64,000 nucleotides of DNA from Sordaria brevicollis. Lineage: Eukaryota; Ascomycota; Sordariomycetes; Sordariales; Sordariaceae. The position numbers were made by a program, and so were the translations under genes. Under the pieces are notes generated by a model. The model had not been told where the DNA came from and did not search any database. It worked only from the letters and a program-made list of their open reading frames with translations. The stretch lies in contig JAUTDP010000001.1 in assembly GCA_033439795.1 (NCBI GenBank), positions 4,526,001 to 4,590,000 of the forward strand. The letters are read 5' to 3'. Shown piece after piece: positions 1 through 11,258 of this stretch (position 1 is its first letter; each line of letters opens with the position of its first letter).

Positions 1-1
1 C

Positions 2-2344
2 TTGACCTACGAACAACTCAAGAAGTTCCACGCCGATCACTACCACCCAAGCAACGCCAAGGTCTTCACATACGGGGACATGCCACTGGCAGAACACTTG
101 AAGGAAATCGGTGCCCAGCTCGACGCTTTTGAGAAGATTCGAGCTGATGTGGCCAACCATAGCCCCATTGACCTTAGCAGTGGCCCTCGGGAGGTCAAAC
201 TCTATGGCCCTATTGATCCTCTTGTGGACGCCAACAAGCAGTTCAAGACATCCGTTTCATGGGTTCTGGGCGAGACCAGCAATGTTGTGGAATCTTTTTC
301 GCTGGCCCTTATCTCTGCTTTGCTCATGGATGGCTATGGCTCGCCTCTCTACAAGGGTTTGATCGAGTCCGGCCTTGGAACGGATTGGAGCCCTAACACC
401 GGATATGACAGTTCAGGCAAGCTCGGCATCTTCTCCATTGGTCTGAGTGGTGTCCAGGAAGAAGATGTGCCCAAGGTCAAGACGAAGGTACAGGAGATCC
501 TGCGCAGTGTGCAGGAGAAGGGCTTCGAGAGATCTAAGATCGATGGCTACCTTCATCAGCTTGAGCTCGGCCTTAAGCACAAGACCGCCAACTTCGGCAT
601 GTCTCTGCTTCACCGCTTGAAGCCCAAGTGGTTTAGTGGAGTCGATCCGTTTGACTCTCTTGCCTGGAACGACACGATTGCTGCCTTCGAGGCTGAGCTT
701 GCCAAAGGTGGTTATCTTGAGGGTCTGATTGATAAGTATCTTATCAACGACCACACCCTATCCTTCACGATGGCACCATCGCCGAACTTCAGCCAAGAGC
801 TTGCCCAAGAGGAGGAAACCCGCTTGAGCAACAAAATTTCGGAGGTTATCAAGGCTGCTGGTAGCGAGGAAGAAGCCCGGGCTGCTCTAGAGGCTCGGGA
901 ACTCAAGTTGCTGGCCGAGCAAAGCAAGACCAACACCGAAGACCTTAGCTGCCTTCCTAGCGTGCATGTCAAGGACATTCCCCGCCAGAAGGAGTCGGTT
1001 GTCTTGAGACACGATAGCACAGCCAGGATTAAGACACAGTGGCGGGAAGCTCCAACCAACGGGTTGACCTACTTCCGCGCGATCAACCAGCTGGAGAACC
1101 TGCCCGATGAGCTCCGGAGCTTGATCCCCCTCTTCACTGACTCCATAATGCGCCTGGGTACGAAGGACATGACCATGGAGCAGCTTGAGGATTTGATTAA
1201 GCTCAAGACTGGAGGTGTCTCAGTCGGTTACCATTCAGCGTCTTCGCCAACCGATTTCACCAAGGCCACCGAAGGCCTGGTGTTTTCGGGCATGGCATTG
1301 GATCGTCATGTCCCCACAATGTTTGACCTCTTGCGCAAGCTGGTTGTAGAGACTGACTTTGACAGCCCTCAAGCAGCTCAACAGATTCGCCAATTACTGC
1401 AGGCATCCGCTGATGGCGTCGTGAATGACATTGCTTCATCCGGACATGCTTACGCGCGGAGAGCCGCGGAATCTGGTCTTACATGGGATTCGTTCCTCAA
1501 GGAGCAGGTCAGCGGTCTCTCCCAGGTGAAGCTGGTGACCAGCTTGGCAAGCCGGCCCGAGTCGGACTCGTTGGAGGACGTTATTGCAAAGCTTAAGCGA
1601 ATCCAGCAGTTCGCATTGGCTGGCAACCTCCGCACCGCCATCACTTGCGACAGCGGAAGTGTCTCCGAGAACGCAAAGGCGCTCTCGAACTTTGTTAACT
1701 CGCTGCCTTCGGAAGCGGTGACTTTCCCTAGTCAGGGAGCCCCCAAGTTCACTCGCGATATCAAGGCGTTCTATCCCTTGCCGTATCAGGTTTACTATGG
1801 TGCCTTGTCTCTCCCTACCGTTTCTTACACGGCTTCTGAGGGTGCCCCTCTCCAGATTCTCTCGCAACTCTTGACCCACAAGCATTTGCATCACGAGATC
1901 CGTGAGAAGGGCGGTGCCTACGGTGGCGGATCCTACGCCCGCCCTCTCGACGGCATCTTCGGCTTCTATTCGTACCGCGATCCCAACCCTGTGAACACCC
2001 TCAAGATCATGCGCAACGCTGGTCAGTGGGCGGTCGACAAGAAGTGGACCGATCGGGATCTCGAGGATGCCAAGATCTCCGTCTTCCAGGGCGTTGACGC
2101 TCCCAAGGCTGTCAACGAGGAAGGCATGGCTCAGTTCCTCTACGGTATTACCGACGAGATGAAGCAGAAGCGCCGCGAGGAGCTCTTGGATGTTACCAAG
2201 GATCAGGTCCGGGAAGTGGCACAGAAGTACGTTGTCAAGGCCCTTGACAGCGCCTCTGAGCGTGTCGTCTTCCTTGGCGAGAAGCGCGACTGGGTTGACA
2301 AGTCTTGGGCTGTCAACGAGATGGACATCAACGGTTCCGCTTAG
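2..2344 (+). CDS. cym1: Mitochondrial presequence protease Cym1/PreP (M16C metallopeptidase), 3' part
   Basis: This is the last 780 codons of a pitrilysin-family M16C protease. The open frame runs in from the left edge and ends at a TAA. In the mitochondrial matrix this family degrades cleaved presequences and other short peptides inside a closed two-half chamber. The N-terminal zinc domain with the inverted HxxEH site lies before the window, so the catalytic residues cannot be seen; the family is about 1,000 residues, so roughly 200 are missing. What is visible is the rest of the N-terminal half, a charged helical linker (about residues 260-315 of the fragment) and the C-terminal half with the conserved [15 protein letters not shown] loop. 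The Arg and Tyr in that loop sit where M16 enzymes bind the substrate end. No intron is visible in this part. Family assignment is firm; the exact symbol follows yeast usage. Confidence 0.93.
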   Translation: MTYEQLKKFHADHYHPSNAKVFTYGDMPLAEHLKEIGAQLDAFEKIRADVANHSPIDLSSGPREVKLYGPIDPLVDANKQFKTSVSWVLGETSNVVESFSLALISALLMDGYGSPLYKGLIESGLGTDWSPNTGYDSSGKLGIFSIGLSGVQEEDVPKVKTKVQEILRSVQEKGFERSKIDGYLHQLELGLKHKTANFGMSLLHRLKPKWFSGVDPFDSLAWNDTIAAFEAELAKGGYLEGLIDKYLINDHTLSFTMAPSPNFSQELAQEEETRLSNKISEVIKAAGSEEEARAALEARELKLLAEQSKTNTEDLSCLPSVHVKDIPRQKESVVLRHDSTARIKTQWREAPTNGLTYFRAINQLENLPDELRSLIPLFTDSIMRLGTKDMTMEQLEDLIKLKTGGVSVGYHSASSPTDFTKATEGLVFSGMALDRHVPTMFDLLRKLVVETDFDSPQAAQQIRQLLQASADGVVNDIASSGHAYARRAAESGLTWDSFLKEQVSGLSQVKLVTSLASRPESDSLEDVIAKLKRIQQFALAGNLRTAITCDSGSVSENAKALSNFVNSLPSEAVTFPSQGAPKFTRDIKAFYPLPYQVYYGALSLPTVSYTASEGAPLQILSQLLTHKHLHHEIREKGGAYGGGSYARPLDGIFGFYSYRDPNPVNTLKIMRNAGQWAVDKKWTDRDLEDAKISVFQGVDAPKAVNEEGMAQFLYGITDEMKQKRREELLDVTKDQVREVAQKYVVKALDSASERVVFLGEKRDWVDKSWAVNEMDINGSA

Positions 2345-2838
2345 GGTGCGTTCGGGTGCACTCCATTGGCGGCGTAAGACGACCGATGATGATGGTGTTG
2401 GCTGTCTTGTGTATTAGTAATGTGACATGGTTGAATGATACCCTTCTCTCTTGTGAAATGCACCATGGGGCTCCTCGGTAGTATACTGATCAAGATTAAG
2501 GTTTGGTTCGTTTCACATCGTTGCTTTTTTTTTTTTTTTTCCCTTCCTCATCAACAGCGCTAGCTACGATACGCTTCAACGCCTGCTCAGTGGCGTTGTT
2601 GCCACAAAACGGCGCGAGATCAAAGGTGACAGGGAATCGGCGTTCTGCGCCTTGAGGCCCGGCCGAGAGCTCGTTCTTTCAGAACCGTCTTCCTCAGCTT
2701 TGGACGTGCGGACTAAAGAACAGAGTACATGCTCACGATCGCTGATCTCTGAAGATGTTTGAGGCTACGGTATCGCGTCTCAGCTTACGTCATCACCAAT
2801 CCTCGGACGAGATAGCCGCAGCATCTGGACCGAATACC
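2345..2838. other. Intergenic: 3' region of cym1
   Basis: No coding sequence is supported here. The first 150-200 bases are presumably the cym1 3' UTR. A poly(T) run lies at about 2526-2540. The rest is unremarkable unique-looking sequence up to the TA that flanks the miniature transposon. Confidence 0.6.
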
Positions 2839-2840
2839 TA

Positions 2841-3461
2841 CCGTAGAAACTCGCGAAATATGCCACTGGTCCGTCTCTCTTAGGCCGCTGAAGTCTAGCA
2901 TATAGAAGTAGGTTACTGCCAAGAGCATCTCGCGTCCTATCCATGCAAATGTATGTAAGTTAAGTGGTCAATATGAGCCTCTTTTACTGTGTGGTGCTTT
3001 AAGATGCCAGAGCAAGGCGGGCTCATATGCACCTATGTCCTGCCAGCCGATGACCTATTACCTACCTACCGCTAAACTTTGAAAGGTATAGACCAATGGC
3101 ATATTTCGCGAGTTTCTACCGTATAATTTCGGGCCATTCAGATTCCAGGTCAGACCGATACAGACCGGCCCCAGTTGGAAAGGAGTGTCAGTTTCTGCCC
3201 GCTGCACAAGCAAAACGCCGCTTTCTGCCATGTAAATGCTAGTAAAAACAGTAGACGTACAATGTTCTTATCCGGCGCCCTATAAAAAGGCCTGTTCCTT
3301 AGCTCTGGCTTTCTTTGGTTTGGTGGGGGATTGTTAAGGCAATCCATGAGCCAGCATATATAGATGCAAGTATATGCTAACTAAGCCAATTTCTACTGCT
3401 AGGTTGGCGGGCTGTATCGGTCTGACCTGGAATCTGAATGGCCCGAAATTATACGGTACGG
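2841..3461. mobile_element. Outer Tc1/mariner-type miniature transposon (MITE), interrupted by a second MITE
   Basis: Terminal inverted repeats of about 31 bp start with CCGTAGAAACTCGCG. The left copy is 2841-2871. The right copy is 3091-3118 and is completed by 3459-3461, because a second element sits inside it. The arms agree at 30 of 31 positions. A TA dinucleotide lies immediately outside both ends (2839-2840 and 3462-3463), as expected for a TA target duplication. Without the inner insertion the element is 281 bp and has no coding capacity, so it is non-autonomous. Superfamily assignment to Tc1/mariner rests on the TA duplication only; no cognate transposase is visible nearby. Confidence 0.8.
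3119..3456. mobile_element. Inner TA-flanked MITE with 45-bp perfect inverted repeats
   Basis: Perfect inverted repeats of about 45 bp begin CCGTATAATTTCGGGCC at 3119-3163 and return in reverse complement at 3412-3456. TA dinucleotides flank it at 3117-3118 and 3457-3458. The element is 338 bp and landed in the right inverted repeat of the outer MITE, at the TA that follows GTTTC in that repeat. Both elements share the terminal CCGTA but then diverge, so they are probably different families moved by related transposases. The only open frame inside (65 codons, minus strand) has no transposase character. Confidence 0.87.
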
Positions 3462-3463
3462 TA

Positions 3464-5399
3464 GGCTGCCTCTAGAGGTGTGGCGGCGTACGGCCTGCAA
3501 CCACTACGCGACGACATATCACTATCAGGCTACGTTGTGATTAATTTCTGGTGGCCTGACTCATAGAATCAGCCATCTTCATTGGTGTGCAGCCTCGCCA
3601 GGGGCAGAACCGAAGCAGGCCAATAATTTCCGTCGGCGCTGAAGATGATCGTCGTGGATATAAGTCCAGGGGTGCGGCCAACGACATCACTGATCAAAAG
3701 CCACACAGCCTGCTTCCGTGCATGCGGAACGCATCTTCTTTATACAACGCTGGATGCCAGTTTGAGCTCGTCTCGAGCCGTTATGCGCCTCTGAGGAATT
3801 GACCTCCAGTCGCTACCAGTCACTGATTTCTCTGTCTTCGAAGAACCATCGATCAGATTCACCGCTGCTATCTACAATTGCAAGAACTCCATTGTATGTA
3901 TGGGTGGCAGCCGCGAGACGATAGATCGCAAGGCACAGACTAGTCAGCAAGATACCGACTGACACAAATTGGGTTGCGTGCAGATGCAATACCAGTATGT
4001 AGAGGCGTGATTGCAAAATCTGACTGGTCTTTGTTGTCTTTACCGACGTTGTGCCAATATGAGATCGGCGATGTCGGCGACGTTGTGCGACAAAGGTCCT
4101 GCTTGAGTGCCGTACCGAGTGCGGTTTGTGTGATATAATATCGAGGTTCGAGAAGTCACCCTATTTCAGCCCCCGTTGCTTCGATATCGCGCTAGGCCGG
4201 GAGGTGAGGGGTTCATAGCCCTCGCCTGTGATGACCACTGCCTTTTCGTCTCCATTTCTCGAAACCCAACCTAAAAACCCTATCTGCTCACGCGGTTCGC
4301 ATGGCGGCCCGGACTGATAATCTAGAACCTGCCCCCCGGAGAGAAGATGTCGGGCAGCAGGCTCACGCTACGTTTTGGCGGACGGGCGCGCACGGAGTTG
4401 CGGTCTGAAAGTCCCTCGTTTCAGAAGAAAAGCACGTACTCTATGAAGCAGCGATATGCGCGCAATAAACATGGGACGAAAGGGGCCCTAAACGGTCCGC
4501 TGTCTTCCGTCACATTTAACAAGTCCAGGTGTAAAGGCTTCGGGTAGGTTTTGCGAAGGTGAAGTTGAGATGAAAGTGGAAATCAGTCACGGAGACAGAA
4601 ACGCAGACAAGCAACAAATACACGCGGTCGATGCTTCTCTCGCCGATTCTCAATGCCCAATCTCTGTCCAGCAAAAGCGTGATTACGAGAGAGGTTGCGG
4701 GCAGCAGATGCCAAAAGGTGGGACCCCTGCCATCTTATCTGGCTTCTCTGCTTCCTTCTACGGGCTAGCTGGGTTGCTTGCCAGAGTTGCACTAGGTGCC
4801 GAATTGAGCTTAGGGCAATTGTGCAGCGCCGATTGGATTTTTTTTTTTTCTGATTTCTTGTTGTTGGAGACAAAATCACGGAATGGAAAACGATGGGGAG
4901 GGATCGAGATGGTCGACCCCCGGCCGGGGCTAGAGGTGGACAACGGGGGCTCCGTACCTAGGCGGACCAGGGCGATGTCCCTTTTTTTGTGGGCGGAAAT
5001 CAAGAAGAAAAAAAGTTTTGCTAGCGGGCAGGATGTGAGCAGTGAGCACAGCCTCCAGTCCTGCTGGCCCGGGCCCTCGCTTTCAGTGCCCTCCCTCCCG
5101 CTCCTTCTTTGCCCTCGCCAGTCACCACGGCAAGCTTTTGTGAGGTTCCATCTTTTTGTCTCCCCACCAAGCTGCACATTGGGCATTCGTTGTGTCCATC
5201 GGTTGAATCGAGCCTGGGCCCCCTCCACTTTTGAACAAAACAAGCGCGGTCGGCAACTCACAATCAGCAAAAAGCAGCAACAACAGGGCAGAGCAGAGCA
5301 GAAGAAATCGTCGACCTCCCGCCCCGGCCCGCCGAGTCCAAGACCCCCCCGCCCTCCTCCACCCCCCTGACGCCTGATTCTTTTAACCTCCCCTCCTCC
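3464..5399. other. Intergenic: upstream of ornithine decarboxylase
   Basis: No gene is supported. Open frames in this stretch, the longest being about 266 codons at 4570-5370, end in low-complexity Pro/Arg runs and have no family resemblance. A T/A homopolymer lies at about 4838-4849 and a C-rich tract at 5345-5367. The 3' end grades into the promoter of the ODC gene. Confidence 0.55.
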
Positions 5400-5520
5400 A
5401 CGCAACCTTTTTGACACTTTTCCTCTCTTTCCTTCTCTTCTCTCTCTTCCCTCTTTCCTCACCTGCAATTGTTGCAACTACACACGTAGCCCCTACATTC
5501 CACACACTCTTCTCACAACT
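5400..5520 (+). promoter_or_regulatory. CT-rich transcription-start region of ODC
   Basis: A long pyrimidine tract dominated by TCTCTT and CTTCC units (about 5410-5462) is followed by ACACAC-type sequence. In filamentous ascomycetes such tracts commonly sit at or just before transcription start sites. No clear TATA box is visible. The start site is inferred, which would give an ODC leader of about 1.0-1.1 kb before splicing. Confidence 0.4.
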
Positions 5521-5549
5521 CACCAGCTTGCTTTTTTGCGCGATAACTG

Positions 5550-5634
5550 GTAAGTCAATGACGGTGACGGCGGTGTGCTTCCAATTCCATCCATCCCACC
5601 ATGATTCTCGAATGCTCTACCCTCTGATTTCCAG
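5550..5634 (+). other. Candidate intron in the ODC 5' leader
   Basis: A strong donor GTAAGT at 5550 and an acceptor TTTCCAG ending at 5634 bound an 85-bp stretch, a typical length for fungal introns. A weak branch-like CTGAT lies near the acceptor. Splicing would remove two upstream ATGs (5557 and 5601) and put the ATG at 5655 close to the 5' end of the mRNA. Inferred from splice motifs only. Confidence 0.4.
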
Positions 5635-5654
5635 CCACACCCGACCCGGATCAC

Positions 5655-6002
5655 ATGTGTGCTCCAGAGAAACGGCCCAGACGGGATGGAAGCTCTCCCG
5701 GCTCTTCTCTGGGTCTGCGCCCCGTAGAGTGGGGAGCTTCCATCTTCCATGTGGCGAACCCGTCGCGGACTGCTCAAAAAGGCTGGCTTGGCCGACTACC
5801 CGAGTCGCGGTCTGCCTCCCAAGACGACCTACATCCAGCGTCATCATTGTTGTGGAGGGATCTTCACAGCTCCCAACCCCCAGTTCAAACACAAAATCTG
5901 CGCATATTCTTCGCAGATTCTTCACTTCTTCACCTTTTCACTCTTCGCATAGCGTTTACTCTTCTCTGTCTCTTCACGACTTGGTCACGGTCAAGTTGCT
6001 AA
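5655..6002 (+). other. Candidate upstream ORFs in the ODC leader
   Basis: The leader of the ODC gene carries several upstream ATGs. The longest frame from 5655 has 115 codons. An overlapping frame in another register starts at 5749 and runs 67 codons to 5952. Both close well before the ODC start at 6553. Upstream ORFs are known to mediate polyamine control of ODC-family mRNAs in fungi and animals, and the Neurospora ODC mRNA is known to have a long regulatory leader. Which frame, if either, is translated cannot be told from one sequence. Confidence 0.35.
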
Positions 6003-6552
6003 CGCTGCGCCCATCATCAGGACGGATACGTCGTCGTCATCGCCATAGCATCCATCTCTCTTGACTGCCTTTGGTCTTCTCAAAGGCAACCCTAGTTAAC
6101 ACGGCTTCCTCGGCCGTCAAGCTCGTCTCGGACCAAGATTTCAGCCTCAGAAAAACCTTCCACATCATCAACGTCGTACCTCCCCCATCCGCTCCTGAGG
6201 GTCTCTAAGAAGCTCGACGCTCTCTTTTTCGACCCCTCTCCCAACCAAGGACCTGAACACAGTCCAAACCGCCAGCTGCCGCATAGGACGAGTTCTGCGG
6301 TTCTTCCTCTAACGGAGGAAGAGTCGAGGAGGCCTCGTCAGATCGCTCAGGGATCAGTCTCGTACCGACACCGACCCCCCTAAGACCTGTTTTCAAGAAG
6401 CACTAGTTGCTCCTTTTTGACATATTAACTACACCACAAATCCAAACCCAACAACAACACACACAAACTCCCTCTTCCACCGGGACACCCTTCGAAAACC
6501 TCGCAAAACTCCACCAATTCTCGATCCTATACCCCCAATCAAGTCTTGGGAT

Positions 6553-8074
6553 ATGGTTATGCCAACTGTTGTCTCCGACCGCATGGGCACTATCGATTTT
6601 ATCGATTATACAAATAATCATGTTTTCTCAAAGTGTCAAACCGACAATTTGAACAACATCAAAAATGGCTCCTTGAAGCAAGATGACTATCTTCGCGGCC
6701 TTGCCAATGGCAAGTTGGTCGCCAAACAAATGATTGGTGATGCCCTCCGCCAGCGCGTGGAGAGCATTGACTACGAGTTCTGCGAGCCCGGCGATGAGGA
6801 TACTTTTTTCGTCGCCGATCTCGGCGAAGTCTACCGCCAGCACCTCCGCTGGAAGTTGAACCTTCCTCGCGTCAAGCCGTTCTATGGTAAGTTCCCTTGC
6901 TTTTTGTGAGCTTCACATCATGAACTCAGATCGCTGACTTGATTCTCTGACATCAGCTGTGAAGTGCAACCCTGACGACAGGCTCTTGCAGCTTCTGGCC
7001 GCTCTTGGCACCGGCTTCGACTGCGCTTCCAAGGCCGAGATCGAGCAGGTCCTCCGCATGGGCGTCGACCCCTCCCGCATCATTTATGCGCAGCCCTGCA
7101 AGACCAACTCTTATGTGCGTTATGTCGCCCAGCAGGGCGTGCGCCAGATGACTTTCGATAACGCCGACGAGCTGCGCAAGATTGCGCGCCTCTATCCCGA
7201 CGCCGAGCTCTTCCTCCGCATCCTTACCGACGATTCTTCGTCTCTTTGCCGTCTCAGCTTGAAGTTCGGCGCTTCCCTTGACTCCACCGATGGTCTCTTG
7301 GGTCTTGCCCGCCAGCTCGGCCTTAACGTGGTTGGCGTCAGCTTCCACGTTGGCTCCGGCGCCTCTGATCCTACTGCTTTCCTCAAGGCTGTTCAGGACG
7401 CCCACATCGTTTTCCAGCAGGCGGCTGCTTATGGCTACAACCTGAAGACCCTTGATGTCGGCGGAGGTTTCTGCAGTGACGAGACCTTCGAGCCGATGGC
7501 TGGTGTTTTGCGCGCTGCCCTTGATGAGTACTTCCCAGCCCATACCGGTGTCAACCTCATCGCTGAGCCTGGTCGCTACTACGCTTCCTCGGCATTCACC
7601 CTTGCCTGCAACATCATTGCTCGCCGCACCATCCAGGACGGCTCCGCTGTCTCTGTATCCGACTCCTCCATGAGTGATGACGGATCTGTGAACAATGGCG
7701 ACGCTAGCTACATGGTCTACGTCAACGATGGTCTGTATGGAAACTTCAGCAGCATCATGTTCGACCACCAGCACCCTGTTGCCAAGATCCTCCGTGCTGG
7801 CGGCCGCACCATGTACAACTCTGTTTCCGCCCTCGAGTCTTCTGCGGAGGACGCCATCGAGTACAGCATCTGGGGTCCCACTTGCGACGGCATTGATCGC
7901 ATCACTGAGAGCATCCGTTTCCGTGAGATTCTCGATGTTGGCGACTGGCTGTACTTTGAGGACATGGGCGCCTATACCAAGTGCTCTGCCACCACCTTCA
8001 ACGGTTTCTCCAACGAGCATGATGTCATCTACGTCTGCAGTGAGCCCGGTGCTATGGCCCTCTTGGGTTTGTAA
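6553..8074 (+). CDS. spe-1: Ornithine decarboxylase
   Basis: This enzyme decarboxylates ornithine to putrescine, the first committed step of polyamine synthesis, as a PLP-dependent cytosolic homodimer. The coding exons are 6553-6886 and 6957-8074, with a 70-bp intron (GTAAGT..CAG) placed inside the codon for Ala in PFYAVKCN. The spliced product is 483 residues, the normal fungal length. Visible landmarks are the PLP lysine in AVKCN (about K114), HVGSG (about 242), the phosphate-binding GGGF loop (about 280), EPGRYY (about 314), YVNDGLYGNF, and WGPTCDGID with the catalytic Cys from the partner subunit (about C421). All active-site residues I looked for are present. The start at 6553 has a second Met two codons later. 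The long leader points to polyamine-dependent translational control. Confidence 0.97.
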
Positions 8075-9494
8075 AGCGCAACTTTGCGGAAGAAGCAGGC
8101 TCTTTCGGGGGGTCCTAGGATTGGGGGAGTTGTGCGATGTTGTTGTTTCTGGCACTGAAGGTTGATGATGCGAAACGCCGTTAAGTTTTTCTTTCGTTGG
8201 CTCGTTCGCGGCCCCTCGTTATAGATTTTGCTTTGCAATTTTGAATTTTCGAGGAAAAAAGGGGGCCTAGGAAAAGTTGGATAGCAGTGTTAGATCAACC
8301 TCAGGACACAAAACAAAAAGGTGGATAGAGAATATCGGATGCAAAATAGCTGTTGGGTTTAGACTTTAGAGGAATATGATTGCGTTGGCCCCCATTAAGT
8401 GCTTGATTGTGTGATGCCCTACTGGTGAATCTTCAACCTTGATAGAAATGGATGGTGGGAATGGTCGGGATGATGTAACGAAGAGCTGGTTGCGCTTTAC
8501 GCTTACGTTGCCTGGAAGGTCATTGCACTACAACAAAGATAGGAAAGTACGGAGTGTACTCGTACGACCAACATAGAGGTACCTATGTAAGTCCAGCGGT
8601 ATATGTAAGTTGCGGCTTGCCTTATTTGACCCAAGATCAATACTGACATGGTTTTAGGCGGCATTACATCCTTCCTTCCCGTTCATGTCTTATCTCCCCG
8701 CCTTCTAATCCGCCCACCCAAGTTCAGCTCTCCAATCGCACTCGATGATTCGCTACACTTGACATGTGTTATCACTTGAGCTGCGTGTCATGGTCACTGG
8801 GATTTCGGATGGAACATCGATAATTGATGATTCCCCTTGGCAAGCACGATTGTAGGGGCAGGGGATGGGTATATCATGTATGTCTCGGCAACACCCAGCA
8901 TGCGTCCGGTCTTTCTCCCGTTCCTCGAACTTTCAAGAACAACAGAGGAAACAAGAGAAGGAAGGGGATCTTTTGGGAAGGCGGAACATCCGATTGCTCC
9001 AAGTTATCGTACTAGCCGGCCATGCCGCCTTCCGTGTAACGACATCAACCCGTCTTGGGAGAGGTCGGGGAACCTTGATGAGCCCATCCAAACTCGAAGG
9101 TAGGTGGTGTCGTAAGGTATTTGACTCCCAACACTCCCAACTTTCTTCCCCATCTTGTTGATACCTGATCTGCTTTTCTCTCCTCTGCCTTGCTTTTTCC
9201 CTCCCTCTCCCATGATTTTTCTTTTGGACACCAATCTCTACACATACTAGTATCACGGCCTCACTGTCTACACCCACAGTCCTTTTCCTCCATGACTGTA
9301 GTTCTTCGAAAGAGCATTCGTGACTGGAAAGAAGGGAGAGGCCCAGGAAGGTGACCGACAAGCAAGCGTGCAGAAGTATCAACGGCAACGAAGCTGGTAC
9401 TAGCCAGCGCCGCCATCCCATCCTCTTCCGTAACTTTTTCTTCCAGGTGCACACGCGCGTATACCGACAAATAGAAGACAGCTAGGCCGCAGTC
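8075..9494. other. Intergenic: ODC 3' region and PRPP synthetase promoter
   Basis: No gene is supported. The first part is AT-rich and presumably the ODC 3' UTR. Around 8550-8575 there is a small imperfect palindrome of ACGGAGTGTACTCGTACG type. A CT-rich tract at about 9165-9215 (CTCTCCTCTGCC, TCCCTCCCTCTCCC) is a plausible start region for the PRPP synthetase transcript. Confidence 0.5.
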
Positions 9495-11258
9495 ATGGTC
9501 CGCAATATTGTTGTCTTAAGCGGTAATTCGCATCCAAAGTTCGTCGACAGCGTCTGCGATTACCTTGGGATCCCCCCGGCTAGTCGCGTGCTGGAGAAGT
9601 TCTCGTCGGGGGAGACACACTGCGAGATTAGGGACTCTATACGTGGAAAGGACGTCTACATCATCCAGTCGTTTGGAGTGGGGAGCGACAGAAATACGGC
9701 CAACGGTAACAGCAACAACAAAAGCAATGTATCTTCATCCACCACCACAGCGGGAACAAGCCCGGTTACTGTCAACGACTACTTCATCGAACTCTGCATC
9801 ATGATATCGGCCTGCAAAACGGGGTCAGCTCGCAGGGTCACGGCCGTTCTGCCATTCTTCCCGTACTCCCGCCAGCCAGACCTGCCATATACCAAAACCG
9901 GAGCACCGCTGGGGTCTAGATATCGAGAGGGGTCCACGACATCGACGGAAGGCCAAGGAGGGGTTTCGTACACCTTTGAGAGCGTCCCAGTTACCCCGGC
10001 TCCGCATATCCCACGAACTGCTGGATTGACAAGCGGCACGTCTCAACTGACTAACAGCCGGAACAACGGCCTCTCCAACAGCAGCATCAGCCGTGGCATC
10101 GCCATTTGCGACATGGTTAAGGCCCCTGCGACGGTGACGGTGACGGGACCAGCCAGCGATGGTGGGAACAGCTCCGTAGGCGAGAAGCCGCCCCAACAGC
10201 AAAAGTCGAACGACAGGTTCACCACGCACGATTATGAGAACCCAACCATGGCAATGGCGTTCCAGCAAAAGGCCGGGTTCAAGCCGATGGTGGCGCAGGC
10301 GGGATCGTTGATTGCGGATCTGTTGACGTGTGCGGGAGCAGATCGGATTGTTACGTGCGACTTGCATGAAAGTACGTATCAGGGGTTCTTCGATATACCC
10401 GGTGAGTATAAGCTCCTCCCAACCTCCTTAGTGCGTCTTCCCTTGCACCGCCGGGAAAGGGAAAGGTAAATACCCGTACTGACTTGCTGTTGTCACAGTC
10501 GATAATCTCTTCGCTAAACCACTCCTGAAGCGGTACATCCAACATCACATCGAGAACTACAAGGAAGCCGTGATTGTCAGCCCGGACGCCGGCGGAGCTA
10601 AACGCGCCGCCGCCATTGCCGATAGTCTAGGTTTAGGTTTTGCTCTCATCCACAAAGGTCAGTACATAGGCGGTGTGAGAAGTTGCGAACTTGCCTCCTC
10701 GTCTCAGTTACCACTGTACATGATCACATGCAAGCTGCTCAGTTGTATTTGATACATGAAGGAGACACTGACACTCCTCTCTTCATCCTCGTAGAACGAC
10801 GTCCGCCATCCAAAAACCAAGGAAATTATCCCACCATGATGCTCGTCGGCAATGTTGCCAACCGCGTTTGCATCATGGTCGACGACCTCGCCGACACGGC
10901 CAACACCATCACGCGCGCGGCGAAGCTACTCAAGCGCGAGGGGGCCGTCCAAGTGATTGCGCTCATTACGCACGGCGTGTTCAGCGGCGACGCAGTACAG
11001 AGAGTCATTGCATCGGCGCTAGATCGGGTGGTGGTGACGAACACGGTCGCACAGGGTCGACATCTTGAAGCTTTCCAAGCAGCCGCAGATAAAGCTGAAG
11101 GGAGAGAAGAGCCGGTAAAAAGGGACAGGAGTGATGCTGATCGAAGAGTAGTGGGCGGAAAGTTAGAGGTATTGGATATTGCGCCGTTCTTTGCGGAGGC
11201 GATTCGAAGGATTGTCTTTGGGGAGAGTGTTAGTATGCTCGTCCGGGACGGGGATTGA
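9495..11258 (+). CDS. Ribose-phosphate pyrophosphokinase (PRPP synthetase) subunit with large in-phase insertions
   Basis: It makes PRPP from ribose 5-phosphate and ATP for purine, pyrimidine, His, Trp and NAD synthesis. The exons are 9495-10401, 10499-10657 and 10795-11258, joined at conserved points: GFFDIP/VDNLF and ALIHK/ERRP. The product is 509 residues against about 315-320 for a standard subunit. The extra length is two low-complexity insertions in the N-terminal half: about residues 62-93 (Asn/Ser/Thr-rich) and about 128-250 (Ser/Thr/Gly/Pro-rich, with a KPPQQQK stretch). The core is intact: SGNSHPKF start, FSSGETHCEIRDSIRGKDVYIIQ, CDLHE (about 285-289), SPDAGGAKR, and the PRPP loop VDDLADTANT (about 382-391). 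Yeast Prs1 and Prs5 also carry inserted non-homologous regions, so this is probably a Prs5-like regulatory or scaffolding subunit of a hetero-oligomer. The paralogue assignment is inference. Confidence 0.92.

Noticed and set aside
4130..4220. Possible tRNA-like stretch around GGTTCGAGAAGTCACC
   Set aside because: Only a loose B-box resemblance; no acceptor stem, D-arm or anticodon arm can be folded around it.
4570..5370. 266-codon open frame before ODC (plus strand) and the overlapping 239-codon frame on the minus strand
   Set aside because: No family resemblance; both run through homopolymer and Pro/Arg-rich low-complexity sequence and overlap each other in the ODC promoter region. Composition artefact.
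6953..8155. 400-codon minus-strand frame opposite ODC exon 2
   Set aside because: Antisense shadow of a strongly codon-biased gene. The plus strand carries every ODC catalytic motif.
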